Below are positions 35,600 to 43,770 of a stretch of DNA of 64,000 nt, piece after piece. The translations under genes were made by a program, and so were the position numbers. The notes under the pieces were generated by a model. The model was not told the DNA's origin. It ran no database searches and saw only the letters and a program-made list of their open reading frames with translations. Source of the stretch: Flammeovirgaceae bacterium (lineage in GTDB: Bacteria > Bacteroidota > Bacteroidia > Cytophagales > Cyclobacteriaceae). The DNA lies in contig JACJYU010000004.1 in assembly GCA_020635915.1 (NCBI GenBank), positions 1 to 64,000 of the forward strand, given 5' to 3'. The first letter of the stretch is position 1. Every line of letters starts with the position of its first letter.

Positions 35600-36433
35600 T
35601 TAGCGGGAAACAGGGACGGCATAGATATTAACGGTGTCCTTCCACTTCGCCATTTCTTCCTTGTCATTTACGGCCACGGTTTTTGTGCCTGCATCAAATT
35701 CCTCAAAATGGAATATTTGGTACCCATCACGGTGTATGACCTCAAACAGTTCCATCTTGGCCTCGTTGGGGCTGGCCCCAAAACTTTCCGCCACGATGAC
35801 CGGCTTGTATTGTTGGATCAATCCCCTTATGGACTTTATGATTTCCTTGTCGTAGCCTTCCGTATCGATTTTTATAAACGATAACCGGTTTAATTTTTCA
35901 GGATATTGGCTTTCCAGGAATTTGGACAGGTCAATGCCCTTGATTTTGCCCGGGTGCACAAACTTGCCGTGCGGGCTTTCCCGGGTGGTGGAGATGCCCC
36001 CGTTCCCAAAAGATGCCTCGGACGAAATAAAGTAAAACTCGTCTTCCTCTTTGGAGATGGCATACGGCAGGGGCACAATATTGGCCTTGTCTTTGTTTAA
36101 CCGGGCATTGGCCTCCAGGATTTTAAAGACATAAGGATTGGGGTCGAACCCCAGGGCCAGGCCGGTTTTGCCTGCGGCCAATGCCATGGGCACCGTGGTG
36201 TCCCCAATGTTGGCACCAATGTCAATGGCCAAGTCACCTTCCTTGACAAACTTCCTAAAAAAGTCCACACAGGATTGTGTAAGGGTAAATGGGGCCACCA
36301 AAGGGTTGGCCCAATTGGCAAAGTCTATGGGGCCTTCCTTTGCCAAATTTACTTTTCCTATAACAGGAGGGTATTCCCGGGTAACGCGCCTGGCCAATTT
36401 TCGCTGAAAGGATTTTTTGAAATAGTCAAACAT
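35600..36433 (-). CDS. FkbM-family methyltransferase
   Basis: 277 residues, SAM-dependent. AIDIGANIGDTTVPMALAAGKTG is motif I; GFDPNPYVFKILEANARLN, FIKIDTEGYDKEIIKSI and KPVIVAESFG follow, as in FkbM/Methyltransf_21. Such enzymes O-methylate sugars or polyketides, often surface glycans. No glycan cluster is adjacent. Confidence 0.9.
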   Translation of the reverse strand: MFDYFKKSFQRKLARRVTREYPPVIGKVNLAKEGPIDFANWANPLVAPFTLTQSCVDFFRKFVKEGDLAIDIGANIGDTTVPMALAAGKTGLALGFDPNPYVFKILEANARLNKDKANIVPLPYAISKEEDEFYFISSEASFGNGGISTTRESPHGKFVHPGKIKGIDLSKFLESQYPEKLNRLSFIKIDTEGYDKEIIKSIRGLIQQYKPVIVAESFGASPNEAKMELFEVIHRDGYQIFHFEEFDAGTKTVAVNDKEEMAKWKDTVNIYAVPVSR

Positions 36434-36503
36434 GGGCTTCGATAGGATAGTGTAAATAACAGGGGAAGGTAGTGATTAAAATGTTTTCCTCCTTAAAATT
36501 TGT

Positions 36504-37790
36504 TCAGGCCGTTTTGGCCACGGTGGCCAGGGGCATGGCAGGGGCCGTTTCAGGTCCTTGCCTGCCTACATCTTTGTTGATAAGGTTCATCATCCAAATG
36601 GACAAGAGCATGGTGCAGGCCACCACGTACCCCAGCACATCGTAGCGCAACAGTGGGCCGTTGTCGATTTGCAGCACGATTGCCCCGGCCACGGCAGAGG
36701 CCACCCCACCGGAAATTTGTTGCACGGAAGCGTTGACGCTCATAAAGGCCCCGCGGTCGTGGGCATCCGGGACCCCGCTCATAAGGGCGGAGCCGGAGAT
36801 CATCCGTGAAGATATCCCCACGAACATCACCACGCTCATGGATATCACCACCCATAGCGGGGTGATGCCAAAATGGGTATATATGGCAACGATTACAATA
36901 CTGATCAGGGAGCCTGCGGCAAAGACTTTGAGTTTTCCAAGCTTGTCGCTGAGCTTTCCGATGATGGGGCCAAAGGCTATGGAGAATACGCCTGTCACGC
37001 CATATAACACCGGCAGTTGCTCCAGGGTAAGGCCCAGGTTGTGGATGCTAAAGGCACTCCCAAAGGGCATGAGCATAAACCCGCCTGTGGCCAGCAGGGT
37101 GGTGGTGAGAAAGGCGCGCACATAATTTGGCCGGGATAGGACCTCTCCCAGGTGTTGCAAGGCATTGGCTTTTGGTTTCACCTGCAAATGCCCCGTAATG
37201 GGTTTCATGTAGCGGGTCAAAACCACCCCCACTGCGATGCCGGTAAATGATATCATCCAGAATGGCGCGTGCCATCCGAATTCATTGGCCAGCACCAGGC
37301 CGATAGGCAACCCCAAGACCTGGCTGGCCGCAAATGACATCTGGACAAACCCCATCACGCGGCCACGCACTTCCAGTTTGAAAAGATCGGTAATGATGGC
37401 AAAGCTTACGGAACCGATAACGCCCCCAAAGAGCCCCGTAACGATGCGGGCAACCAATAGGTAATGGTAATTGGGCGCCAAGGCACAAAAAAGGGTGCCC
37501 AGCATAAACCCGGAATAGAAAAACAAGAGCAATTTTTTGCGGTCGAATTTGTCGGCAAAACCTGCCGTGAGCAGCCCGGAGGCGCCTGCACTAAAAGCAT
37601 AGGCCGACACCACCCAACCAAATTGGCCGGGGGCAATGTCCAGCTGCTCCATAAGCAGTGCCCCCAATGGCGACAACACCATGAAATCGAGAATGATGGT
37701 AAACTGCAGAAAGGAGAGTACGGCAATGATAAAAACCTGGTAGCGCGTGAATGTGCGTTGTTGTAATGTGCCTGTCATTAAAAAAGCCAT
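36504..37790 (-). CDS. MFS transporter (drug:H+ antiporter type)
   Basis: 428 residues, twelve predicted membrane helices with a central cytoplasmic loop. GALLMEQLDIAPGQFGWVVSAYAFSAG is helix 1-2; GFADKFDRKKLLLF is the 2-3 loop signature; the second half contains GPIIGKLSDKLGKLKVF. ATG 37790 or ATG 37778 (MTGTLQQRTFTRYQ) may be used. Probably sugar or drug efflux; the substrate is unknown. It stands alone. Confidence 0.88.
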   Translation of the reverse strand: MAFLMTGTLQQRTFTRYQVFIIAVLSFLQFTIILDFMVLSPLGALLMEQLDIAPGQFGWVVSAYAFSAGASGLLTAGFADKFDRKKLLLFFYSGFMLGTLFCALAPNYHYLLVARIVTGLFGGVIGSVSFAIITDLFKLEVRGRVMGFVQMSFAASQVLGLPIGLVLANEFGWHAPFWMISFTGIAVGVVLTRYMKPITGHLQVKPKANALQHLGEVLSRPNYVRAFLTTTLLATGGFMLMPFGSAFSIHNLGLTLEQLPVLYGVTGVFSIAFGPIIGKLSDKLGKLKVFAAGSLISIVIVAIYTHFGITPLWVVISMSVVMFVGISSRMISGSALMSGVPDAHDRGAFMSVNASVQQISGGVASAVAGAIVLQIDNGPLLRYDVLGYVVACTMLLSIWMMNLINKDVGRQGPETAPAMPLATVAKTA

Positions 37791-37943
37791 GAAATTAATG
37801 AAAAAGCCCCTGGATAATCAAAGGGGGCACCTGATGGAGGTAGGAGGGCATGTATAAAGTGCGCTGTTTGCGAATGGCCCCTGCCCCCAAAAGGACAATG
37901 CCAGGCCATGCCCGGGCGGCCGGTGGCAATTTTGCAGGATGGC

Positions 37944-37973
37944 TTGGCCATTTGCCACCAAGTCTTAAATTTG
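37944..37973 (+). promoter_or_regulatory. Promoter of the CbiX-like gene
   Basis: TTG at 37944-37946, a 19-bp spacer and a perfect TAAATTTG at 37966-37973. A start near 37980 leaves a ~33-nt leader before ATG 38013 and rules out the upstream in-frame codons as coding. Confidence 0.7.
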
Positions 37974-38012
37974 CAGTTTGGATTTATTCTAAATAAAAAT
38001 AAGAACGAAACT

Positions 38013-38993
38013 ATGAGAAAAAAAGCCTATTTCAGCGCATTCATGCTGGTGTTTACCTTGAGTGCCTTCGCCCAAAACCCCAAAGTGGGCGTAATGGTAT
38101 TGGCTCACGGGGGCAGCCCGGAGTGGAACCAGATGATTGTGGATGCCACAAAGGGAATATCGTCACAATACCCCACCGACATTGCCTTTGGCATGGCGCT
38201 GCCGCGCACCATGCAAGCGTCCATCGACAAGCTGGAGGCCAGGGGCGTTGAGAAGATCGTGGTGGTCCCCCTTTTTATTTCCTCCCATAGTTTCATCATC
38301 AGGCAATCCGAATACCTGTTGGGCATCAGGGAAGAACTGGCCGACCCGCCCCTGGTGATGGACCATTCCATGGAGCCCCCTGCGGACCCCCATGCCCAGG
38401 ACCCGGGTAGCATCGGCCATGCCATGGGGCACCACCCTGCCCCTGCACCGGCCTCTGGCCATGGCATGCACAACCAAAAACCGACCTTGGACCGCCTCAA
38501 GACAAACGCAAAAATCATTTTTACCAAGCCGCTGGACGACCACCCCATCGTGGCTAATATCATTTACCAAAGGATACAGGAATTAAGTAAAAACCCGTCC
38601 AACGAGGTAGTGGTATTGGTGGGGCACGGGCCCAATGGGGAGGAGGACAATAGAAGGTGGGTGGCCGATATGGAAAGCGTTTCCGACCAGGTGCGTGCCC
38701 TTCAAAAAAAATCAGGAAAAATGTCGAAGATGATTTTTGCCGTTACCGTGCGCGATGATGCCGATCCCGCCATTTACAACCTAGCCAAGGAAAACCTGCG
38801 GAACCTGGTGGCCCAGGGCAGCAGGCAAGGGGATGTGATTGTCGTGCCCTTGTTCCTTTCCAGCGGGGGTGCCGAGCGGGACGTTGTTTCCCGGTTGGTG
38901 GGGTTGACCTATTGGTGGAACGGGCACACGCTGCTGCCCGACCCCGGGATTTCCGACTTCATCACCCAATCGGTCGCGCAGTCGTTAAAATAA
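38013..38993 (+). CDS. Exported CbiX/SirB-like chelatase-family protein
   Basis: 326 residues with signal peptide MRKKAYFSAFMLVFTLSAFAQ. Two CbiX-like half-domains: VGVMVLAHGGSPEWNQ with VVVPLFISSHS, and VVLVGHGPNGEEDNRRW with VVPLFLSSGGAERD. Cytoplasmic relatives insert Co2+ or Fe2+ into sirohydrochlorin. Between the halves is a His/Met/Pro-rich stretch (~residues 112-156, nine His) that could bind metal. No cobalamin or siroheme gene is near, and the secretion signal argues for a periplasmic metal-handling role. Confidence 0.85.
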   Translation: MRKKAYFSAFMLVFTLSAFAQNPKVGVMVLAHGGSPEWNQMIVDATKGISSQYPTDIAFGMALPRTMQASIDKLEARGVEKIVVVPLFISSHSFIIRQSEYLLGIREELADPPLVMDHSMEPPADPHAQDPGSIGHAMGHHPAPAPASGHGMHNQKPTLDRLKTNAKIIFTKPLDDHPIVANIIYQRIQELSKNPSNEVVVLVGHGPNGEEDNRRWVADMESVSDQVRALQKKSGKMSKMIFAVTVRDDADPAIYNLAKENLRNLVAQGSRQGDVIVVPLFLSSGGAERDVVSRLVGLTYWWNGHTLLPDPGISDFITQSVAQSLK

Positions 38994-39047
38994 ATTTTAA
39001 AAGCACTTCCTGTTCGGCAGGTTAAGGAAAGGCTAAGGCCATTAGGC

Positions 39048-39989
39048 TTAAAACCGGATATAGCGTGAGATGCTTGCTGAAATAAAACCGCTGTTGGCCA
39101 GGTCCGGGTCCACTTCCCTCTTCAGGAGCTTGGGGATATTGTAGGTATAGGAGAGCAGGAAATTCCAATCCCTGGCCGTAATGCTGAGGGGTGCGGTGAA
39201 GGAGTAGTTCATAATGCCAAAGTCGGCCCCTTTGTTTGTATAATAAAGGGGCAGCCCTCTTTTTATCCGGAATACCGCCCCGGCCAATGTGCGTTCATAG
39301 GGGACCAGTTCCTCGTACTGCTCGCTGCCCAGGAGCAGGTTGAAAGACGGATAAAAAAGGAGCCGGTCCATATTCTTCCAGTTTTTTTTCTCCAGGTTCA
39401 GCATGACGCCCGGCATCAGGCGGTGCCCGGTTTTATCGCCAAACAAAAAGGTGTAGTCCAGCCGGAAGGTGAGGGGCTTTACGTCCAAGAAATTGGACAG
39501 GCTGGCGCTGTTGGTATAACTTACCGTTGCCCCTTCGCCAAGGCCGGAATAGAGGTACCGGCTGTACTCACCAAGGAACGACCATTTTGGGGAGATGGCC
39601 CCAATATACCCGGCAGACAATATGGTAAGGTAATAGCTGGGGTCGTACTCGCTGCTCCAGTACCCGGAGGCATCCACATATGCCCCGCTTTTGTGGTAGT
39701 AGGACAAGCCTGGCGACAGGCCAAATTGGCCGATGCCCAATGTCCTTCCCTCGGCATTGGCATTGCTGTTGTACCCCAGCCGTACGGCCAGCATGGATGG
39801 GGTTTCTAAATCCTCCAATTGAATGAGGCTGTCGATCAGGTTGAAAATGGAGAGGGAATCCTCAAAGGAGAGCACGTCATCCAGGCCTTCCAGTCCATTC
39901 ATTACGGAATCGGCCTGCTGTGCCCGGGAAGGGAAAGCGGTCATGGATAGAAGGCCTACCAGCAGGAGCGTGCTTGGCTTCAAAATCAA
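39048..39989 (-). CDS. Predicted outer-membrane beta-barrel protein
   Basis: 313 residues; signal peptide to about residue 23 (FPSRAQ). An acidic N-terminal segment (LDDVLSFEDSLSIFNLIDSLIQLEDLE) is followed by alternating aromatic/polar strands and a C-terminal phenylalanine (SISRYIRF), as in outer-membrane barrels. No family recognised. It overlaps the preceding gene by 4 bp and is the last gene of the sigma-factor operon, so it is probably its target or sensor. Confidence 0.75.
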   Translation of the reverse strand: MILKPSTLLLVGLLSMTAFPSRAQQADSVMNGLEGLDDVLSFEDSLSIFNLIDSLIQLEDLETPSMLAVRLGYNSNANAEGRTLGIGQFGLSPGLSYYHKSGAYVDASGYWSSEYDPSYYLTILSAGYIGAISPKWSFLGEYSRYLYSGLGEGATVSYTNSASLSNFLDVKPLTFRLDYTFLFGDKTGHRLMPGVMLNLEKKNWKNMDRLLFYPSFNLLLGSEQYEELVPYERTLAGAVFRIKRGLPLYYTNKGADFGIMNYSFTAPLSITARDWNFLLSYTYNIPKLLKREVDPDLANSGFISASISRYIRF

Positions 39990-40501
39990 TTATTGTTTTT
40001 CCTGTCCCTTAGTTTTTGGTTCCTGTCCCTTAGGTTTTCCTTTCTTTGTTGCAGGTCCCTTCGTTGTTGCAACTGCCGGATGATCATGCGCTGGAACTCC
40101 TTTTCCGCATTGCGCAGTTCCATGATTTGTTGGGCCGAGATCACGTCCATCATCCTCCGGGAGTAGTCTTTTTCGAGGTCCAGTTGGCGTTGTTTTATTT
40201 TAAGGCCCAGTTCCACCAATTGTTTTTGCTTTTCAGGGTCGGGGTTGTCGCGCCCTATATCGTGTTGTGCCTGCCTGTATTCGCGCACCATATCCCCCCT
40301 TTTTTGCATAAACTCACGATAGATAGGCCAAAAGCGTTCTGCCTGTTCCGGTGTGAGGCCCAACCTCTCGGAAATCAGGCCAATGCGGGCAGCTTCGATC
40401 TTCCCCCTTGCGTTGGGGTCTTGTGCGTCCTCCTCCTGTGCCTGCACGCATAGCGGGGCAACCAAAAGCACTACAAACAATATTTTTATTATATTTTTCA
40501 T
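39986..40501 (-). CDS. Periplasmic Spy/CpxP-like helical protein
   Basis: 171 residues with signal peptide MKNIIKILFVVLLVAPLCVQAQ. Entirely helical and charged: ARIGLISERLGLTPEQAERFWPIYREF resembles the LTPEQ motif of Spy/CpxP-type proteins, and the tail repeats RDRNQKLRDRK. In Bacteroidota such proteins are often listed as sensors for ECF sigma factors. Its place between an anti-sigma-like protein and a barrel protein supports an envelope-stress role. Confidence 0.75.
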   Translation of the reverse strand: MKNIIKILFVVLLVAPLCVQAQEEDAQDPNARGKIEAARIGLISERLGLTPEQAERFWPIYREFMQKRGDMVREYRQAQHDIGRDNPDPEKQKQLVELGLKIKQRQLDLEKDYSRRMMDVISAQQIMELRNAEKEFQRMIIRQLQQRRDLQQRKENLRDRNQKLRDRKNNN

Positions 40502-40513
40502 CCTGTTGGTATT

Positions 40514-40921
40514 TTATAATTCGTTTTCAATAACATATTCTTCCAGCGCATCGGCATCCAACCCCGGGAGCAACTGGCCGTTAAGTGCGTTAATATCGGC
40601 CTCGTCCAGCGATGCCATGTCCAATAGCTCTTCCGTGGTCAAATCGCTTTCCATCAGGTAGGTGGCAAGGGCTTCTTCATCCACACTGGCGAGCAACTCT
40701 TCCGGAGTGGCGCCCGGCCCGCTTTGACGGAGCAGGAAAAACAAGGCCAGGCCAACGGCCAAAACAGGGAGGGCATAGCGCCATGCCCATCGAAAGGAGG
40801 GGATGCCTGCCGGCCAGGCTTCTTTTTTTGCAATACGCGATTGGATGATTTGCGGCAACTCATCAAAATAGCCCTCAGGGACCTTGAAAGCGTTTTTCTT
40901 TGGAATATCTTCGAGTTTCAT
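40514..40921 (-). CDS. Membrane protein, probable anti-sigma factor
   Basis: 135 residues: a cytoplasmic N-terminal part (MKLEDIPKKNAFKVPEGYFDELPQII), one membrane helix (~48-66, YALPVLAVGLALFFLL) and an acidic periplasmic tail rich in Glu/Asp/Leu. No family recognised with certainty, but the FKVPEGYFDELP start is typical of Bacteroidota proteins encoded right after ECF sigma genes. It begins 35 bp after the sigma gene. Confidence 0.65.
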   Translation of the reverse strand: MKLEDIPKKNAFKVPEGYFDELPQIIQSRIAKKEAWPAGIPSFRWAWRYALPVLAVGLALFFLLRQSGPGATPEELLASVDEEALATYLMESDLTTEELLDMASLDEADINALNGQLLPGLDADALEEYVIENEL

Positions 40922-40956
40922 TTTATTTATCTTGGATGGCCGTTTATTGCCTGGGT

Positions 40957-41496
40957 TTAATGGTTCGTCAAAAAATCCTCTATTTTCTTTGTGGCATGGT
41001 GAAAACTGGCTTTTAACGCCCCCACGCTCGTATTTGTGATTTCGGACATTTGCTCATAGTTCATGTCTTCAAAGTATTTCAGGTTGAACACCAGCCGCTG
41101 CTTGTCTGGCAGGGTGAGCAGCGCCTTTTGCAGTTTCCTTTGGATGGCCTCACCGTCCATGTCGGGGGCGGTGTCGATTTTGCGCCCCAATTCCTTATTG
41201 ACGTCTTCCAACGGAAGGAAGAACCTCCGTTTTTTTTTGTTCAGGAAAGACAGGCACTCATTGGTGGCGATCCGGTAGATCCACGTGTAGAGTTGTGCGT
41301 CTTCCCGAAACCGGTCTATCGCATGGTGCACCTTGATGAACACCTCCTGTGTGACGTCACTCGAATCGTCATGGTCGATGAGCATTTTGCGCACCAGCCA
41401 ATAAACCCTTTTTTGGTATTCCCGCACCAACAGGTTGAACCCGTAACTTTTGGTTTCGGGGTTCCTTATTTTTGCCAATAGCTCGTGGTCTTCCAA
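40957..41496 (-). CDS. ECF-type RNA polymerase sigma factor
   Basis: 179 residues. Region 2: FNLLVREYQKRVYWLVRKML...SSDVTQEVFIKVHHAI; region 4: LPDKQRLVFNLKYFEDMNYEQMSEI followed by the helix-turn-helix TNTSVGALKASFHHA. First gene of a four-gene unit (sigma, anti-sigma-like, CpxP-like, barrel). It should direct polymerase to envelope-stress or surface genes, possibly including its own operon. Confidence 0.92.
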   Translation of the reverse strand: MEDHELLAKIRNPETKSYGFNLLVREYQKRVYWLVRKMLIDHDDSSDVTQEVFIKVHHAIDRFREDAQLYTWIYRIATNECLSFLNKKKRRFFLPLEDVNKELGRKIDTAPDMDGEAIQRKLQKALLTLPDKQRLVFNLKYFEDMNYEQMSEITNTSVGALKASFHHATKKIEDFLTNH

Positions 41497-41563
41497 AGGA
41501 ATAGGTGATGGTGTAGGTTAGGCGTTGGACTTTGCGCCAACGCAAAGGTTTAAACCAATTTAA

Positions 41564-42628
41564 TCAAAATGCCTGGATGGAATCCACCAAAAGCTCAAAT
41601 TGTTCCTTGGAATGGGCCGGAAAATTGGCAAAACGCAAATGGGCGCCCTTGTGCACGCCATACCCTTCGCCCGCTTTTATCCCTTTTTTCGATAGGTACG
41701 TGGCGAACTTTTCCGTTTGCCGGCCGGGGTTGGCCACAATCACCGTTGGGGACTGGTAGGTTTTGTCCTGCACAAAAGGCGGCAGGCCGGGATGCCTCTG
41801 CAGCTCATGGTAAAGGATGACGGCCTTGTATTCCGTTTCTTTTCGGATGGTGCCGATGCCACGCCTAGCCATATCTTCCGCCACCTTTCCCAACACATAA
41901 ATGGCCACGCTGTTGGGCGTCTCCGGTGTTTGGTTTTTCAACCCGTTTTTTAGGTAGGAGGGGAGTGAGTGGTGCGTGCCGATGGGCAGTCCCCTGGCCT
42001 GGAGCGAGGCAGCCTTTTCCATGCAGGCATCATTTACGATCCATGCCCCAAGCCCCGGTGGCATCCCAAACCCTTTTTGCACGGAAAAGTACACGGAATC
42101 TATTTTTGAATAGTCGAAATCGACAAAGGGAAGGGAGGACACGGCATCCACGCACAATAGCGCGTGCGGGTTTTTGTCTTTTAAGCCGTAGATAAATTCT
42201 TTGGGCAGGGCCACCCCGGTGCTGGTTTCGTTGTGGGCCACCCCAATCAGCTCGGTATTCAATTTTACCGGAAGGGCAAACCCCTCGCCATCCGCTGCCC
42301 TGATTTCCTGTGCGCTCTTGTTGAGTTGTTTGGCGACCTGGTAAAACTTTTCGGAGAATGCGCCATTCACAAAATGGGCGGAGTGTTCCACCACAAGGTT
42401 TTGCACCAACCGTTCCCATATCTCGGTGGCGGAGGAAGTGAAGAAAATATGGTGGGTGGTGGGTATGGAAAGCAGCGCGCGAAGGTGCTCTTGCGTGTGT
42501 TGGTATATGGCTTCAAAGGCACGGCTGCGGTGCGACAGCGATGGCACGCCCTGCCTAAACGCATTGCGGGTATGGTCTTCCACGGTAAAATAAAGTTGGG
42601 AAGGCCCAGGTGAAAAATCAACCATCAT
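41564..42628 (-). CDS. serC: Phosphoserine aminotransferase-like class V enzyme
   Basis: 354 residues from ATG 42628 (MMVDFSPGPSQLYF); ATG 42625 is equally good. A -7 box at 42656-42663 would start transcription after the more upstream codons, which supports this choice. SPGPSQLY at the N-terminus, FTSSATEIWERLVQN, VDAVSSLPFVDFDYSKID and the Schiff-base lysine in FSVQKGFGMPPGLGAW fit SerC-type enzymes more than other class V members. The SerB-SerA fusion 1.1 kb away strengthens the SerC call. Alanine-glyoxylate-type activity remains possible. Confidence 0.72.
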   Translation of the reverse strand: MMVDFSPGPSQLYFTVEDHTRNAFRQGVPSLSHRSRAFEAIYQHTQEHLRALLSIPTTHHIFFTSSATEIWERLVQNLVVEHSAHFVNGAFSEKFYQVAKQLNKSAQEIRAADGEGFALPVKLNTELIGVAHNETSTGVALPKEFIYGLKDKNPHALLCVDAVSSLPFVDFDYSKIDSVYFSVQKGFGMPPGLGAWIVNDACMEKAASLQARGLPIGTHHSLPSYLKNGLKNQTPETPNSVAIYVLGKVAEDMARRGIGTIRKETEYKAVILYHELQRHPGLPPFVQDKTYQSPTVIVANPGRQTEKFATYLSKKGIKAGEGYGVHKGAHLRFANFPAHSKEQFELLVDSIQAF

Positions 42629-42655
42629 ATTTTTTTGAAAGCGGGTTTCGTGGGG

Positions 42656-42663
42656 CAAAAATA
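42656..42663 (-). promoter_or_regulatory. -7 box of the serC-like gene
   Basis: TATTTTTG on the minus strand, 28 bp before ATG 42628. It is divergent from the small-RNA promoter at 42678-42708. The upstream partner is not clear. Confidence 0.45.
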
Positions 42664-42677
42664 GGTTTATTTCGAAG

Positions 42678-42708
42678 TTTGGAGTCCGAAATCTTTACAT
42701 TACTTTTG
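42678..42708 (+). promoter_or_regulatory. Promoter of the candidate small RNA
   Basis: TTTG at 42678-42681, a 19-bp spacer and TACTTTTG at 42701-42708: an exact match to the Bacteroidota consensus. No protein gene follows on this strand, which points to a non-coding transcript. Confidence 0.65.
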
Positions 42709-42713
42709 TGTTA

Positions 42714-42944
42714 ATAATGACCCACTCGGATTTGGGACACGTTTCTGGAACCTAACATTAAAAACAATACCGAGTGCGTTCCTTACCAAAATCAGGCCTC
42801 ACCCTGGCGCTTGCCGTCAGGGCCTGGCCGGGAGTCGTCCTGGGCAGGTTAACAGTGGAAGGTTGCGGTCTTTGGAATAGCTCAAAACTTGTCGTTTCTG
42901 GGGTTCCTGAAAAACCTCTCCGAGTCCAGTGGGTTTTTATTTTT
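42714..42944 (+). ncRNA. Candidate structured small RNA (6S-like?)
   Basis: About 230 nt between an exact promoter and a T-rich end (TTTTTATTTTT at 42934-42944). The ends pair (ACCCACT 42720-42726 with AGTGGGT 42928-42934), and nested pairs continue inward: GGAACC 42747-42752 with GGTTCC 42902-42907; ACCG/CGGT and TTCC/GGAA around 42769-42869. Two apical hairpins follow: CAGGCC 42793-42798 with GGCCTG 42821-42826, and a six-pair stem at 42828-42843 with a 4-nt loop. A long rod with an internal bulge resembles 6S RNA, but I cannot assign a family. It contains no convincing reading frame; its end overlaps the channel gene stop. Confidence 0.5.
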
Positions 42945-43764
42945 CCTCGTTAAGCTTGCCGCTGCAATATTTGCAGTACACCGCATCCTTGTCATGCCCT
43001 TCGCTGAGGCAATGCGGGCATACCTCGGTGGTGACTTCCTTCCTTTTTTGAAAAGCCATCTCGGCCGTTACGATTCCGGTGGGAATGGCAATTATCCCAT
43101 ACCCCAATATCATGATGATGGAGGCCACGGCCTGCCCCAGTGGCGTGACAGGCGAAATGTCCCCGTACCCCACGGTGGTCAGGGTGACGATGGCCCAATA
43201 AATACTGGTGGGGATGTTGACAAAACCGTTCTCCTTGCCTTCGATCAAAAACATCAAGGTGCCCGCCAGGATCACCACGGTAAGGACCGTCACGAGAAAG
43301 ACTATTATTTTGTGCCGGCTGGCCTTCAGGGCATTGGCCAGCACCTGGCCCTCGCCAACGAACCGCGCCAGTTTGAGGACCCGGAATATCCGCACCAACC
43401 GGACACTTCTGATGATAAGCAGGGCACTGGCTCCGGACAAGACCAGGCTCAAATACATAGGCAGCACCGAAACCAGGTCAATGATCCCATAGAAGCTATA
43501 TGCGTATTGCTTCTTGCTTTGTACCACCCATAACCTCAATAGGTATTCGATGGTGAATATGATGGTGAACATCCACTCCAGCACCAAAAGCAACAACCCT
43601 ATCTTTTCCTTTATGGCGGTAACGCTCTCCAGCATGATCACGCCAATGCTCAACAGGATGCAGAGGATCAAAGCAATGTCAAAAGCCTTGCCCTGGGGCG
43701 TCTCCGCCTCAAAGATGATGTTGTAGATTTTCCTTTTAAGCTGGCGTCTGTTATCCGGGTCCAT
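42937..43764 (-). CDS. Voltage-gated-type potassium channel
   Basis: 275 residues, six membrane helices. S4 is Arg-rich (LLIIRSVRLVRIFRVLKLAR); the pore loop has the K+ filter TVGYGD, followed by S6 (ASIIMILGYGIIAIPTGIV). The C-terminus carries a zinc-ribbon-like CPHC...YCKYC group (~residues 249-268), uncommon among bacterial Kv-like channels and possibly regulatory. It lies 6 bp after the SerB-SerA fusion gene on the same strand, so co-transcription is likely. Confidence 0.92.
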   Translation of the reverse strand: MDPDNRRQLKRKIYNIIFEAETPQGKAFDIALILCILLSIGVIMLESVTAIKEKIGLLLLVLEWMFTIIFTIEYLLRLWVVQSKKQYAYSFYGIIDLVSVLPMYLSLVLSGASALLIIRSVRLVRIFRVLKLARFVGEGQVLANALKASRHKIIVFLVTVLTVVILAGTLMFLIEGKENGFVNIPTSIYWAIVTLTTVGYGDISPVTPLGQAVASIIMILGYGIIAIPTGIVTAEMAFQKRKEVTTEVCPHCLSEGHDKDAVYCKYCSGKLNEEK

Positions 43765-43770
43765 CGGGCA

